Of a stretch of DNA of 64,000 nt, positions 1 to 8,214 are shown in pieces. The stretch lies in assembly GCF_000423105.1 (NCBI RefSeq), contig NZ_AUHI01000009.1, forward strand, positions 71,882 through 135,881, given 5' to 3'. Origin of the DNA: Halalkalibacillus halophilus DSM 18494. GTDB lineage: Bacteria > Bacillota > Bacilli > Bacillales > Alkalibacillaceae. The notes beneath the pieces are model-generated. The model did no database searches, was not told the origin of the DNA, and saw only the letters and a list, made by a program, of their open reading frames with translations. The position numbers were made by a program, and so were the translations under genes. Numbering within the stretch: position 1 is the stretch's first letter; each line of letters opens with the position of its first letter.

Positions 1-591
1 GTCCAGTTTCTCCATTTGCAGAACTAAAATCTCCATATTACCTTTTTTAATAATGGAGTACCCTTGATCCTGGTTAAATGGGTAATCGTACACATCCACA
101 CCCCATGCGCGTTTAAATTCATGATCAAACCAGTTGATTCCATATTGATGATTAAATTTATCGTAAAAATCTTGTCGAAAGGAAGGTAGATTAGTGTTTG
201 ATTCTTTTCTGTTATCGGTGAATTTATTGATATCCATTAAAGGCACGTGAAATGCATGAAAATACATGGAAGCGTTTCTAGAAATCGGCTCTCTTGTTAA
301 AGTGATAATCTTTAATTTTTTTCTTTTCTTAAATAAGCTCAAGATTAATTGATTCTTTAAATAATAATTCATTCGATAAGACCACGTTCGATAATATTTA
401 ATAGAATGATAGTTTTGGTACATATCTGTTGAAAGTGGAGTGAAAAAACTATGAATATGAATTGGGAAATAGTTCGTTTCTTTCAAAGACGCAGTGATCG
501 AAGTAGATCCGACCTTTCCCATTTGATGAATTAATACAATGTTCGGATCTTTCCGGTATGTTTCGTTAAAGTAATTAATCTTATTGATCAA
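1..591 (-). CDS. Sulfotransferase-like capsular polysaccharide synthesis protein (partial, runs off the window)
   Basis: The 197 residues visible are the N-terminal part; the gene continues past base 1. Near residue 23 there is HQMGKVGSTSI, the glycine/serine-rich loop that binds the phosphosulfate of PAPS in sulfotransferases, and near residue 98 the motif LTREPISRN, which fits the second PAPS-contact strand. This pattern is typical of the family annotated as putative capsular polysaccharide synthesis protein. The start is a TTG at 591 with GGAGAGGGG ten bases upstream (602-610). The cytoplasmic role would be sulfation of a surface glycan, but the substrate cannot be told. The neighbouring LysM gene also points to the cell envelope. 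The function rests on the loop motif only. Confidence 0.6.
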   Translation of the reverse strand, partial: MINKINYFNETYRKDPNIVLIHQMGKVGSTSITASLKETNYFPIHIHSFFTPLSTDMYQNYHSIKYYRTWSYRMNYYLKNQLILSLFKKRKKLKIITLTREPISRNASMYFHAFHVPLMDINKFTDNRKESNTNLPSFRQDFYDKFNHQYGINWFDHEFKRAWGVDVYDYPFNQDQGYSIIKKGNMEILVLQMEKLD

Positions 592-689
592 AAGTGTAAT
601 GCCCCTCTCCAGTTCGTACGTGTAACTTTAGTAGAAGATATCATATTAGAATATAAAATTGAAGTGGGAGGGGAAAGACTACACTTGAT

Positions 690-1196
690 TTAAGTCGTAT
701 GTTTATTTGGAGTAAGCAGTAAAATTCCAGGGTATATTACGTCCAGACTAATGGCAGGACGATCTGCATTCACATGTAATAGTCGGTCTACAGTGGATCC
801 GGTTCGTTGTGCTATGGATTGTAAGGTATCACCTGAACGAATTTCATAAATAGAAAGTGGCAATAGAATTTGCTGGTTCGAAAATAAGTAATTTGGATTT
901 TGAATAGCATAATTTTTTTCGATTATTCTTGTCGGAGTTGTATTAAAACTACGAGCAATGGACTGCAACGTATCACCATAATTTATCACATAAATGGCAT
1001 GTGCGTGTCTATTAGGTTCAGTTGGAATTACTAATTTTTGACCTGGAAAAATTAAATACAAATCCGTAAACGGAGGATAAAGTCCGTTCGCAGCAGTGAT
1101 AGCTTCTACACTACTATTAAACCGATCAGCTATATGATAAAGGGTGTCGCCTCTTTGAACCGTGTATATGACAAAGGTTTCATTTTGTCTGTGCAT
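690..1196 (-). CDS. Triple LysM-domain cell-wall/spore-binding protein
   Basis: The 168-residue protein consists almost entirely of three LysM modules at about residues 9-56, 68-112 and 116-160, each opening with the pattern Y-x-V/I-x-x-G-D-T-L and a following I-A-x-R/S-F/T. LysM binds N-acetylglucosamine in peptidoglycan or cortex. No signal peptide, membrane segment or catalytic domain is present, so it may act as a spore coat or cortex-associated protein, or it may be exported in another way. The start follows an AAGGAGGAG site at perfect spacing. It is transcribed away from the MerR gene. The LysM call is secure and the location inferred. Confidence 0.85.
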   Translation of the reverse strand: MHRQNETFVIYTVQRGDTLYHIADRFNSSVEAITAANGLYPPFTDLYLIFPGQKLVIPTEPNRHAHAIYVINYGDTLQSIARSFNTTPTRIIEKNYAIQNPNYLFSNQQILLPLSIYEIRSGDTLQSIAQRTGSTVDRLLHVNADRPAISLDVIYPGILLLTPNKHTT

Positions 1197-1251
1197 AAAA
1201 TCTCCTCCTTGGTAGTCTATATGATTTCTAAAATGATTTTATACATAAGCA

Positions 1252-1300
1252 TTGACTCTCACGTAACGTAATACCATATATTTAATATATAAGGAGGTGA
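1252..1300 (+). promoter_or_regulatory. MerR-type operator-promoter with 19-bp spacer, and RBS
   Basis: TTGACT at 1252-1257 and TATATT at 1277-1282 are separated by 19 bp, the over-long spacer that MerR-family activators correct by DNA twisting. The spacer holds the dyad-like CTCACGTAACGTAAT, resembling the ACGTnACGT core of TipA/Mta-class operators. AAGGAGGTGA at 1291-1300 is the ribosome binding site of the MerR gene, so autoregulation is likely. Confidence 0.7.
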
Positions 1301-1304
1301 CGTC

Positions 1305-2033
1305 ATGCTAGCCAATGAGGTAGCAAAAGTTGCAGGAATTACTGTTCGTACCCTGCATTATTATGATGAAATTGGGTTATTGTCAGTAACTAAAAGCAAC
1401 GAAGCGGGTTACCGTAATTACACGGATCAAGATATAGCAAAATTACAACAAATTCTATTTTTCCGCGCACTAGATTTTCCATTAAAGCAAATTAAGCAGA
1501 TTATGGAACAACCCGACTACGATAGATTAAAAGCGCTTGAGTGGCAAGAGGAATTATTAAATAAAGAGAAGAAGAGAATTGATGAAATGTTACTAACTAT
1601 TCATCAAACGATTGAACAGGAAAAGGCAGGTGTAAAAATGTCGAATAAAGAAAGATTTGAAGGGTTTGCGTTTGATTCTAATCCACACGAAGAAGAGGCA
1701 AGAGAACGGTGGGGAGATCAAGCCGTTGACGAAGCGAATAAAAATGTGATGCGTATGACGCAAGATACACAGGAAGAAATGAATGCGATTTATCGTGAAC
1801 TTGCTTCAATTAGACATAAGGACCCAAAATCAACGACATCACAAAGAACAATCGAAAAGTGGTATCGGTTTTTAAATGAACAGGTAACTACCTATTCAAT
1901 TGAAGCATTTCAAGGGTTAGGGATGTTATATATACAAGATGAGAGATTTCAAAAAAATATCGATCAATTTGGGGAGGGATTAGCTCAGTTTATGAGCGAA
2001 GCAATGATTGAGTTTGGTCAGAATAAGAAGTGA
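1305..2033 (+). CDS. MerR-family regulator with TipAS drug-recognition domain
   Basis: Residues 1-70 form the MerR winged helix (VAKVAGITVRTLHYYDEIGL), followed by a coiled-coil dimer helix to about residue 105 and a TipAS-type domain at about 118-240 (RFEGF...EEARERWGD). TipA and Bacillus Mta bind peptide antibiotics or hydrophobic drugs through this domain and activate their own promoter and efflux genes. The length of 242 matches the family. A second ATG at 1638 (residue 112) has AGGTG five bases upstream, so the drug-binding half might also be made alone. No efflux gene lies beside it, so autoregulation plus distant targets is the likely scheme. Confidence 0.9.
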   Translation: MLANEVAKVAGITVRTLHYYDEIGLLSVTKSNEAGYRNYTDQDIAKLQQILFFRALDFPLKQIKQIMEQPDYDRLKALEWQEELLNKEKKRIDEMLLTIHQTIEQEKAGVKMSNKERFEGFAFDSNPHEEEARERWGDQAVDEANKNVMRMTQDTQEEMNAIYRELASIRHKDPKSTTSQRTIEKWYRFLNEQVTTYSIEAFQGLGMLYIQDERFQKNIDQFGEGLAQFMSEAMIEFGQNKK

Positions 2034-2144
2034 AATAGAAGAGCATGGTGACGAAGTTCTGGAAATACAGAAAGACTCGAAAACCTTCAAAATATATTTA
2101 TTTTTGAGGTGACTCGAGCCAGAAAGCGGTATAGTTTTTATCTA

Positions 2145-2540
2145 TTAGACAATACGAGCTACAAATTTTCTGTTTCTAGGACCATCAAATTCACAGAAAT
2201 ATAATCCCTGCCATGTACCCAAAACAAGTTGCCCATCGCTAATAAGTATGTTTTGAGCGTGGCCCACCGTGGATGTTTTCATGTGCGCTGCAGTGTTTCC
2301 TTCTGCATGTTCATCTTTGGAGTCTTCCCACGGGTACATTTCACGGAATCTTCTTAGCATATCTGTTTTCACATCTGGGTCTGCATTTTCGTTTACTGTT
2401 AATCCCGCTGTGGTATGCATGGAAGAAACGATGACGATTCCATCTTCCACACCTTGTTCGGAAATCCAACTTTGTACTTCTGAAGTTATATCAATCATCT
2501 GATCATGTGCTTCTGTTTTTAGTTGAAACGTTTTATACAT
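2145..2540 (-). CDS. YjbQ family (UPF0047) secondary thiamine-phosphate synthase-like enzyme
   Basis: The protein has the family marks: a central SSMHTTAGLTVNENAD segment and HMKTSTVGHAQNILISDG with conserved histidines, ending in LGTWQGLYFCEFDGPRNRKF. Members have a weak thiamine-phosphate synthase side activity, and their true role is unsettled. An upstream in-frame ATG at 2576 would add 12 residues, but GGAGTG sits eight bases before the ATG at 2540, so the shorter 131-residue form is chosen. It is a single gene converging on the MerR gene and follows the catalase terminator. Confidence 0.85.
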   Translation of the reverse strand: MYKTFQLKTEAHDQMIDITSEVQSWISEQGVEDGIVIVSSMHTTAGLTVNENADPDVKTDMLRRFREMYPWEDSKDEHAEGNTAAHMKTSTVGHAQNILISDGQLVLGTWQGLYFCEFDGPRNRKFVARIV

Positions 2541-2599
2541 TTTAAAAACACTCCTAAAGTTTCCTTCTTTTAACACTTTACCCGTTCTTTACAAAATAA

Positions 2600-2621
2600 A
2601 ACCCCCAGTAAAATGGGGGTT
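2600..2621 (-). terminator. Intrinsic terminator of the catalase gene
   Basis: A seven-base-pair stem (AACCCCC/GGGGGTT) with an eight-base loop is followed on the minus strand by TTTATTTT. Confidence 0.8.
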
Positions 2622-2634
2622 AATTAATTGAGAA

Positions 2635-4674
2635 CTAAAGAACGATATCACGACTCCAATGTCTGTGAGCAGCTATTGCGTTAGCAAATTCTTTTGCAAA
2701 AGCGTCAGGATCATCAGAAATCACGACTCCTGGGCTATTTTGTAAGGAGTTATCTTCTAGCCATTGTTTCCCATCGTGTGTTGCTCCGATAGGTTTAAAG
2801 TGTTGAAATGCTTCTTGTATAAAGTATTTTGCATCGTGGTTAAACTTCTTGCTTAAATTAGGTCCACCCACTGCATAAATGGAATCAAACAACACAGACT
2901 CACTTGTTAAGAAAGTGTGATCAACATTGATTTCTGATCCATCATCGCCTTGAAGTTTCCCTTGCTTATCACTAATTACTTCAATGATTACGCCTTCGTT
3001 TCTAAGGTGATCTAAGATGTGCGAAATATCTTTTCCATTGAAATTGTTTGAAATAATTAATCCGACAGTTCTAGTGTGAGCAGAGAACTTTGTATTCTCT
3101 TGACTTAGTGCTGGTGATGATTTTGAAACATTTACGTGTTGGGCACCTTCAGATGGAGGAGTTGCACCAATTGCATCTGCCAACGAAGTAGCAAGTTCTT
3201 TATCTACATTCGTAAACATATCTACAACTTGTTGTTTAACTGAACTGTCTCCTACTTTTCCTAATTCAAAACTAAACGCTTCTGTAATATGCCCCTTCTC
3301 AGCCTCACTCATACTATTCCAAAACAAGCGTGCTTGAGAGAAGTGATCTTTGAAGCTTTCACTACGTTTTCTAACTTTATACCCTTCGACTTTCTCTTGA
3401 TAATGCTCATAACCGCCTTCTTCAGGTGAAGCTGGGCTAGGTGTGTTAGAAGCAAGAGAGTTCTTGTGGTAACTTACTTGGCCAACATTAATTGTCTGGC
3501 GTCCATACCCATCTCTTTGGTTATTATGAAAAGGGCAGACAGGTCGGTTGATTGGCAATTCGTGAAAGTTCGGTCCACCTAAGCGTATTAATTGGGTATC
3601 TGTATACGAGAAGAGACGCCCTTGCAATAGTGGATCATTTGAAAAATCAATACCAGGTACGACATGACCTGGGTGGAATGCTACTTGTTCTGTTTCAGCA
3701 AACACATTATCCACGTTTCGGTTTAATGTCATTTTACCAACAAGCTGCACAGGAACATCTTCTTCTGGCCAAAGTTTGGTCGGATCTAGAATATCAAAGT
3801 CAAAGCTATGTTCATCTTCTTCTCTGATAATTTGAAGACCTAATTCATATTCTGGATACTCTCCATTTTCTATAGATTCCCAGAGGTCTCCGCGATGAAA
3901 ATCGGCATCCTTACCAGATAACTTCTGTGCTTCGTCCCAAACAACAGAATGGGTCCCTAGTTTTGGTTTCCAATGAAATTTTACAAAGTGTGATTGTCCT
4001 TGACTGTTAACAAGGCGGAAAGTGTGTACACCGAATCCTTCCATCATGCGAAAGCTTCTAGGAATGGCACGGTCAGACATAGCCCACATTACCATATGTG
4101 CAGCTTCCTGATTATTCGCAACGAAATCCCAGAAAGTGTCATGTGCTGATGCTGCTTGAGGCATTTCATTATGTGGTTCTGGTTTTAAAGCATGAACTAG
4201 GTCCGGGAATTTAATAGCATCTTGAATAAAGAATACAGGTATATTATTACCTACTAGGTCATAGTTTCCTTGTTCTGTGTAGAACTTAGTAGAAAATCCT
4301 CTAGCATCACGCACTGTTTCAGAAGATCCTTTTGAGCCAGCTACTGTTGAAAACCTAACAAACACTGGAGTCTTCTTAGAGGTGTCCGTCAAAAAGTCAG
4401 CTTTTGTATATTTTTCTAACGATTCATAAAGCTCAAATTCACCATGTGCCGCAAAACCGCGAGCGTGTACGATTCTTTCAGGGATTCTTTCGTGGTCAAA
4501 GTGAGTCATTTTTTCACGGAAATGAAAATCTTCGAGTAAAGTAGGACCCCTTTCACCAGCTTTAAGTGAAAATTCATCTTCAGCCATTTTTAAGCCTTGA
4601 TTGGTGGTTAGCTTCTTACCTTGGTCGTCTGTACGATATGCATCTAACTGTTCGTCTTTTTTATTATTACTCAT
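2635..4674 (-). CDS. katE: Large-subunit catalase (clade 2, KatE/HPII type)
   Basis: At 679 residues this is a large haem catalase that disproportionates hydrogen peroxide in the cytoplasm. The catalytic histidine lies in RIPERIVHARGFAAHG (about residue 70), the asparagine in LVGNNIPVFF, and the proximal haem-binding tyrosine in RLFSYTDTQLIRLG (about 355). Residues from about 535 to the end form the extra DJ-1/PfpI flavodoxin-like domain (TVGLIISNNF...) that marks the large clade. The start has AAAGGAGG nine bases upstream. A candidate sigma-B promoter lies at 4711-4736, as expected since the B. subtilis KatE orthologue is a general stress protein. It ends at a strong terminator and is monocistronic. 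Confidence 0.95.
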   Translation of the reverse strand: MSNNKKDEQLDAYRTDDQGKKLTTNQGLKMAEDEFSLKAGERGPTLLEDFHFREKMTHFDHERIPERIVHARGFAAHGEFELYESLEKYTKADFLTDTSKKTPVFVRFSTVAGSKGSSETVRDARGFSTKFYTEQGNYDLVGNNIPVFFIQDAIKFPDLVHALKPEPHNEMPQAASAHDTFWDFVANNQEAAHMVMWAMSDRAIPRSFRMMEGFGVHTFRLVNSQGQSHFVKFHWKPKLGTHSVVWDEAQKLSGKDADFHRGDLWESIENGEYPEYELGLQIIREEDEHSFDFDILDPTKLWPEEDVPVQLVGKMTLNRNVDNVFAETEQVAFHPGHVVPGIDFSNDPLLQGRLFSYTDTQLIRLGGPNFHELPINRPVCPFHNNQRDGYGRQTINVGQVSYHKNSLASNTPSPASPEEGGYEHYQEKVEGYKVRKRSESFKDHFSQARLFWNSMSEAEKGHITEAFSFELGKVGDSSVKQQVVDMFTNVDKELATSLADAIGATPPSEGAQHVNVSKSSPALSQENTKFSAHTRTVGLIISNNFNGKDISHILDHLRNEGVIIEVISDKQGKLQGDDGSEINVDHTFLTSESVLFDSIYAVGGPNLSKKFNHDAKYFIQEAFQHFKPIGATHDGKQWLEDNSLQNSPGVVISDDPDAFAKEFANAIAAHRHWSRDIVL

Positions 4675-4710
4675 TCGAGTGCCTCCTTTAAATTAAACCT
4701 ACTTCTGTTT

Positions 4711-4736
4711 TTACCCTTAAAAATTCAAGAAAAAAC
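4711..4736 (-). promoter_or_regulatory. Candidate sigma-B promoter of katE
   Basis: On the minus strand GTTTTT and GGGTAA are spaced by 14 bases, close to the sigma-B consensus GTTTAA-N12-14-GGGTAT. The -35 box is imperfect, so this is a moderate call supported by the sigma-B control known for B. subtilis katE. Confidence 0.4.
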
Positions 4737-4816
4737 ACTATTAGACTAAATTTTACAAAAATAAATATATAGTTGTGTAAAGAAGGAAAGTTTCTAGGTC
4801 TAATGGGAGTGGAAGC

Positions 4817-4847
4817 ATAAAAAAAGCGTTCTGCATAATTGCAGAAC
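4817..4847 (-). terminator. Intrinsic terminator of the HxlR-type regulator
   Basis: The perfect stem GTTCTGC/GCAGAAC (4828-4847) is followed on the minus strand by GC and a run of seven T. Confidence 0.85.
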
Positions 4848-4859
4848 ACTAAACTGGTA

Positions 4860-5180
4860 CTAACTCATGGTATGATCTTTCACGTGGTTTTCTCCCCAGT
4901 CAACCATTTGGTTAAGTAAAGGTTGGAGTTCGTTTCCGTAATCTGTTAAGGAGTATTCCACTTTTGGTGGGACTTCTGGAAATGCTTCTCTATATATTAA
5001 CCCGTCGCCTTCGAGCTCTTTGAGTTGTTTAATTAATGTTTGGTGCTTAATTAAAGGGATACTCTTTTTAATTTCACCAAAACGCAATGTACCAGTGGAC
5101 AGCTTGAGTAGAATAACTGCTTTCCATTTTCCACAAACAACATCTAAAGTAGTCTTCATACATTCGAGTTCTCGGTCCAT
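4860..5180 (-). CDS. HxlR/DUF24-family redox-type transcriptional regulator
   Basis: The 106-residue single-domain winged helix (CGKWKAVILLKLSTGTLRFGEIKK...KVEYSLTDYG) is a typical HxlR/YodB-family repressor. Cys7 lies at the position of the conserved N-terminal redox cysteine of YodB, CatR and HypR (C6/C7/C14), and a second cysteine is at position 16. Members respond to quinones, diamide or hypochlorite by thiol oxidation and derepress nearby detoxification genes. An inverted repeat TAGTA-N10-TACTA sits just upstream at 5198-5217, so it probably represses itself. Its position beside catalase and stress genes fits a redox role. The exact signal is not knowable from sequence. Confidence 0.85.
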   Translation of the reverse strand: MDRELECMKTTLDVVCGKWKAVILLKLSTGTLRFGEIKKSIPLIKHQTLIKQLKELEGDGLIYREAFPEVPPKVEYSLTDYGNELQPLLNQMVDWGENHVKDHTMS

Positions 5181-5197
5181 TATAAGCGTCCTCTCTA

Positions 5198-5217
5198 TAG
5201 TACATTAAAATATACTA
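5198..5217 (-). promoter_or_regulatory. Candidate autoregulatory operator of the HxlR gene
   Basis: The inverted repeat TAGTA-N10-TACTA lies just upstream of the ribosome binding site, where it would overlap the -10 region. YodB-family operators are dyads of similar composition. It is seen by eye only. Confidence 0.35.
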
Positions 5218-5297
5218 CTTTTATAAATTTTTCTTTCCTATACACTAAGAGTATTAGAGAGATTATATCATAATTTTCAGCAAAAAGGGGTGGGAAT

Positions 5298-6134
5298 TTG
5301 AAAGTAGATGAAATCAATGATCGTTCTATTGAGATCGGTCAAATAATATTACAAAAACGCAGCTCTATATCTAGCAATACCCTTGATCAATTTTATTTAA
5401 TTTATAGAGAAAATGAAAAACCTACAAGCCAAGACTATGTCATGATGGAAACAATCGTCAGGCTGATTGGTAGAAGATTACTCTCGGATCAAAACGAACA
5501 ATCTTTCAAACATATTCAAAGACTTGGATACCGTGCAGGGAAGAAAACGGTGCATTCAGAAGCAATGTTGCATGAAACTTTTCAAATTATATCTCATGTA
5601 AGTGAGGGGGTATGGCAAGCTTTAGATACCGAAGCTTCCATAGATTTGAAAAAAGAAGATGTCATCCTTGTAAATAAACAAATTGAAACGGTAATCCTTC
5701 AACTGATGATTGGGTATTTGAATAGTTTTATGGACTTATATAAAGAAGTTTCCTCAAATTTCAATGATAAGCTTAATGAACTTTCCATTCCAATTATTAG
5801 AGTAGATGATGGGGTTGGGGTTTGTCCGATTATTGGTGAGATCGATTCAGATCGGGCAGCTATTTTAATGGATCAAACGTTAAAGAAAGTTACATTTGAA
5901 GCTTACGACCATTTAATTTTCGATTTGTCTGGGATCAGCCAATTAGATGATTATGTTGTCAAATACTTATTTGATACCGTGTATTCCATGCAGTTGATGG
6001 GAATTAATGTTATTTTCACAGGTATACGAGCTAAGCTTGCAATGAAAGCTGTTCATTTAAATTTTGATTTAACGAAGCAACAAACCTTTTCCAATGTAAA
6101 AAATGCGCTTGAGCATATAAAAACACTTGATTAA
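5298..6134 (+). CDS. RsbR-paralogue-like STAS-domain protein (stressosome type)
   Basis: The 278-residue protein has a helical N-terminal half (1-150) and a C-terminal STAS domain (about 160-272) opening with ELSIPIIRVDDGVGVCPIIGEIDSDRA in two overlapping motifs that match the RsbR signature. The RsbR phosphothreonine sites correspond to a serine in FDLSGI and a threonine in IFTGIR. RsbR proteins build the stressosome that releases RsbT and activates sigma-B. No rsbS, rsbT or sigB lies near, so this would be a stand-alone paralogue, like the YkoB/YojH/YqhA set of B. subtilis. The start is TTG at 5298 with AAAGGGGTGG upstream. Sigma-B-like promoters nearby make the context coherent. Confidence 0.75.
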   Translation: MKVDEINDRSIEIGQIILQKRSSISSNTLDQFYLIYRENEKPTSQDYVMMETIVRLIGRRLLSDQNEQSFKHIQRLGYRAGKKTVHSEAMLHETFQIISHVSEGVWQALDTEASIDLKKEDVILVNKQIETVILQLMIGYLNSFMDLYKEVSSNFNDKLNELSIPIIRVDDGVGVCPIIGEIDSDRAAILMDQTLKKVTFEAYDHLIFDLSGISQLDDYVVKYLFDTVYSMQLMGINVIFTGIRAKLAMKAVHLNFDLTKQQTFSNVKNALEHIKTLD

Positions 6135-6136
6135 CA

Positions 6137-6718
6137 TTATGTCTGAAAGTTTGTGAGATGGTCGTGTTGGTTATAATTTTTAATCTTCCACTGTTCGTCC
6201 ATGTAATGAATGGTACTTAAGCTTGCATTCACTACCTTTGTTTTACCACTTCCAATTTCACCTTGAGAAAGAGTGGACAATATAATATTGATGACTGCTC
6301 CGTGGGCAACTACTAGAACATTTTTATTGGGGTGCAAGTTACGAATGCGGTCGATTCCACTCATCACACGCTGTTCGAAATCGACAATGGGCTCTATACT
6401 AGGAAAACTGCGGTTAGGAAAACGCTCTTCATTTTCTGCGAATGTGTGACCTTCACCTTCTCCAAAGGAACGTTCCAAAAGTTCTGGGTAAATTTCAAGA
6501 GGTAGATTCATATGAGAATTAACTATTTTAGCTGTTTTCAGAGCCCGGGAAAGAGGGCTTGTGATGATCAAGTCCCATGAGCCCTTATTAATTGAATCCC
6601 TTACTTCTTTTGCTTGATTTTCACCAGATTGATTTAATGGTATATCCGTTGCACCTTGTAGCCTTTTTTGTAAATTCCAATCTGTTTCCCCGTGACGAAT
6701 AAGACAAATGGTTGTCAT
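6137..6718 (-). CDS. Histidine phosphatase family protein (phosphoglycerate mutase-like)
   Basis: The protein opens with TTICLIRHGETDWN, the RHG motif whose histidine becomes phosphorylated, and has the second catalytic histidine in VLVVAHGAVIN (about residue 142) and glutamate in LLERSFGEGEG. At 193 residues it fits the cofactor-dependent branch of broad phosphatases (PhoE, CobC, GpmB). The substrate is unknown. It is convergent with the STAS gene, with only two bases between the stop codons, and lies downstream of the YflT gene after a hairpin at 6746-6780. Confidence 0.85.
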   Translation of the reverse strand: MTTICLIRHGETDWNLQKRLQGATDIPLNQSGENQAKEVRDSINKGSWDLIITSPLSRALKTAKIVNSHMNLPLEIYPELLERSFGEGEGHTFAENEERFPNRSFPSIEPIVDFEQRVMSGIDRIRNLHPNKNVLVVAHGAVINIILSTLSQGEIGSGKTKVVNASLSTIHYMDEQWKIKNYNQHDHLTNFQT

Positions 6719-6745
6719 GAACTTTCCTCATTTCTAATATGTAAG

Positions 6746-6780
6746 AAATATACCCGCTCACATGGGTGAGGGGTATATTT
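6746..6780 (-). terminator. Long hairpin between the YflT-type and phosphatase genes
   Basis: The arms AAATATACCC and GGGTATATTT pair perfectly, and the inner CTCAC/GTGAG extends the stem after a one-base mismatch. On the minus strand the stem ends in TATATTT, giving a weak terminator that may let some transcription through to the phosphatase gene. Confidence 0.55.
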
Positions 6781-6790
6781 TAAAAATATC

Positions 6791-7141
6791 TTAGCCAAGG
6801 TAACTTGTTACATCATCATCGCCAGTTACGATTAATAATACTTTACCTTCATCCATATCTTCTTCATAGTTTTCAGCTTCTGCTTCAGAAAAGCCGATTT
6901 CTTCAAGTTTTGAACGTAATTCATCGCCTTTTTTAGCGAACATATTTCCTACTGCACTTTTGAAGTCTTGTTCAGAGAATCCGATCGTGTTAGCTTCTGC
7001 ATTATTTGCAATACGCTTCGTTCGATCGTCATCGTGTGATAGGACATATACATTCTCACTACTCACACCATTATCTTTTAATTTTTTTACATCAGAAACT
7101 AATTGTTCATCGTTTGAATATTCACGAATAAATGGCATCAT
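6791..7141 (-). CDS. YflT-type general stress protein (17M family)
   Basis: The 116-residue acidic protein has the YflT pattern: FIREYSNDEQLVSDVKKLK at the N-terminus, YVLSHDDDRTKRIA in the middle and an acidic C-terminus ending VLLIVTGDD. The biochemical role of the family is unknown, but members are general stress proteins under sigma-B. Here a near-consensus sigma-B promoter lies 40 bases upstream. The start is taken as the ATG at 7141, six bases after AAGGAG; an ATG at 7138 is almost as good, and the TTG at 7144 is too close to the Shine-Dalgarno site. Confidence 0.85.
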   Translation of the reverse strand: MMPFIREYSNDEQLVSDVKKLKDNGVSSENVYVLSHDDDRTKRIANNAEANTIGFSEQDFKSAVGNMFAKKGDELRSKLEEIGFSEAEAENYEEDMDEGKVLLIVTGDDDVTSYLG

Positions 7142-7180
7142 CAATCACTCCTTGGAATTGTTTTGTGCACATTACATAAA

Positions 7181-7205
7181 TTACCCCATTTTCTAAACGT
7201 TAAAC
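7181..7205 (-). promoter_or_regulatory. Sigma-B promoter of the YflT-type gene
   Basis: On the minus strand GTTTAA, then 13 bases, then GGGTAA gives six of six and five of six matches to the sigma-B consensus with the ideal spacer. It lies 40 bases before the start of a gene whose family is a classical sigma-B target. Confidence 0.8.
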
Positions 7206-7211
7206 GTAAAT

Positions 7212-8039
7212 TTAGTCACGTATGAAAAACGGATAGCCGTCTAGTGTCACTTTCCCCCAACTACTACGTATGAAGTAAACAAACCATACTGTACCTAATA
7301 TAATTGCAACCAAGCCTGTATACCCTAAAATTTGTGGGTTAGGAATGTATATTTCATTCATTTGGATAAAATATCTTTCGTAAATTTCGACCACACTAGC
7401 GATTGCATTATTTATAAAATGAATAATGATAGGAACAATTAAGCTCTTCGTATAAATAAACCAAATACACATAACAATTCCAAATACAGTAGCTCCAATA
7501 AATTGGACCCCATGTAATAAACCAAAAATTACAGAAGAAACAATGATTCCTGTTCCAATACTATACTTCTTCGTTAAGCGACCTAATAAATACCCTCTGA
7601 AAAGAAATTCTTCCAGAATAGGTGCCACAATCAAGATTGCGAAGATGTACATGAAAAATGCAGGAGTGGGTAATGGTTGAACAGTGATTTGTTCAAATAA
7701 ACGTAAATCATCTTGTAGCATCATAATAACTCCAGCGGTAAAGAAAGCTAACGCACCGTAGCTGATTAAGGTAGGAAATGCAACAGAACTTACAACAGAC
7801 CGTTTGCGGACTGGATTTGAAGGCCGTGAAATCCAAATATTTAAGGGGTGTTCATAATCTCTTAGTCTTCTCCAAAGGTAATAAAAAGGCACAATACTCA
7901 ATGCGATTACATCAACGAATATGAGACTTAAACTGTTATTTATAGGTAGTATGAAAAAGAAGCCAGCAATCAATATGTAACTCACAAATATTAAAACAAG
8001 AAAATCTCTTGTTTTATTCTCTTCAAAGAACAGATCCAT
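7212..8039 (-). CDS. CPBP-family intramembrane glutamic protease (CAAX-like)
   Basis: The 275-residue protein has seven to eight membrane segments and the three CPBP motifs: EEFLFRG (about residues 143-149), FGLLHG (about 172) and HFINNAIAS (about 207). The paired glutamates and the two histidines form the active site in this ABI/Rce1-like family. Bacterial members cleave membrane or peptide substrates and some give self-immunity to bacteriocins; the substrate here is unknown. AAGGAGG precedes the ATG. No bacteriocin gene lies next to it. Confidence 0.9.
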   Translation of the reverse strand: MDLFFEENKTRDFLVLIFVSYILIAGFFFILPINNSLSLIFVDVIALSIVPFYYLWRRLRDYEHPLNIWISRPSNPVRKRSVVSSVAFPTLISYGALAFFTAGVIMMLQDDLRLFEQITVQPLPTPAFFMYIFAILIVAPILEEFLFRGYLLGRLTKKYSIGTGIIVSSVIFGLLHGVQFIGATVFGIVMCIWFIYTKSLIVPIIIHFINNAIASVVEIYERYFIQMNEIYIPNPQILGYTGLVAIILGTVWFVYFIRSSWGKVTLDGYPFFIRD

Positions 8040-8214
8040 TCACTTATCCTCCTTTTTTTACCATCCTATCAGAAATTGTTAATGATTGGAATGAAAGTAG
8101 GTATGAAATAGTCCTACTTCTAAATTCTCTTGTTTAATTGAAGTCTTTTTAGTTAACTATAGATAGAAGTTCGCTATATAATAGGAAAAAGAGATAGAGT
8201 TAGGGGGTAAACCT

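Noticed and set aside
2034..2110. Bidirectional terminator between MerR and YjbQ genes
   Set aside because: CCTTCAAAA/TTTTGAGG-type pairing exists but is imperfect and has no clear T-run; too weak to list.
3552..3827. A 91-codon plus-strand frame inside the catalase gene
   Set aside because: It is the shadow of katE; the minus-strand protein is an intact catalase.
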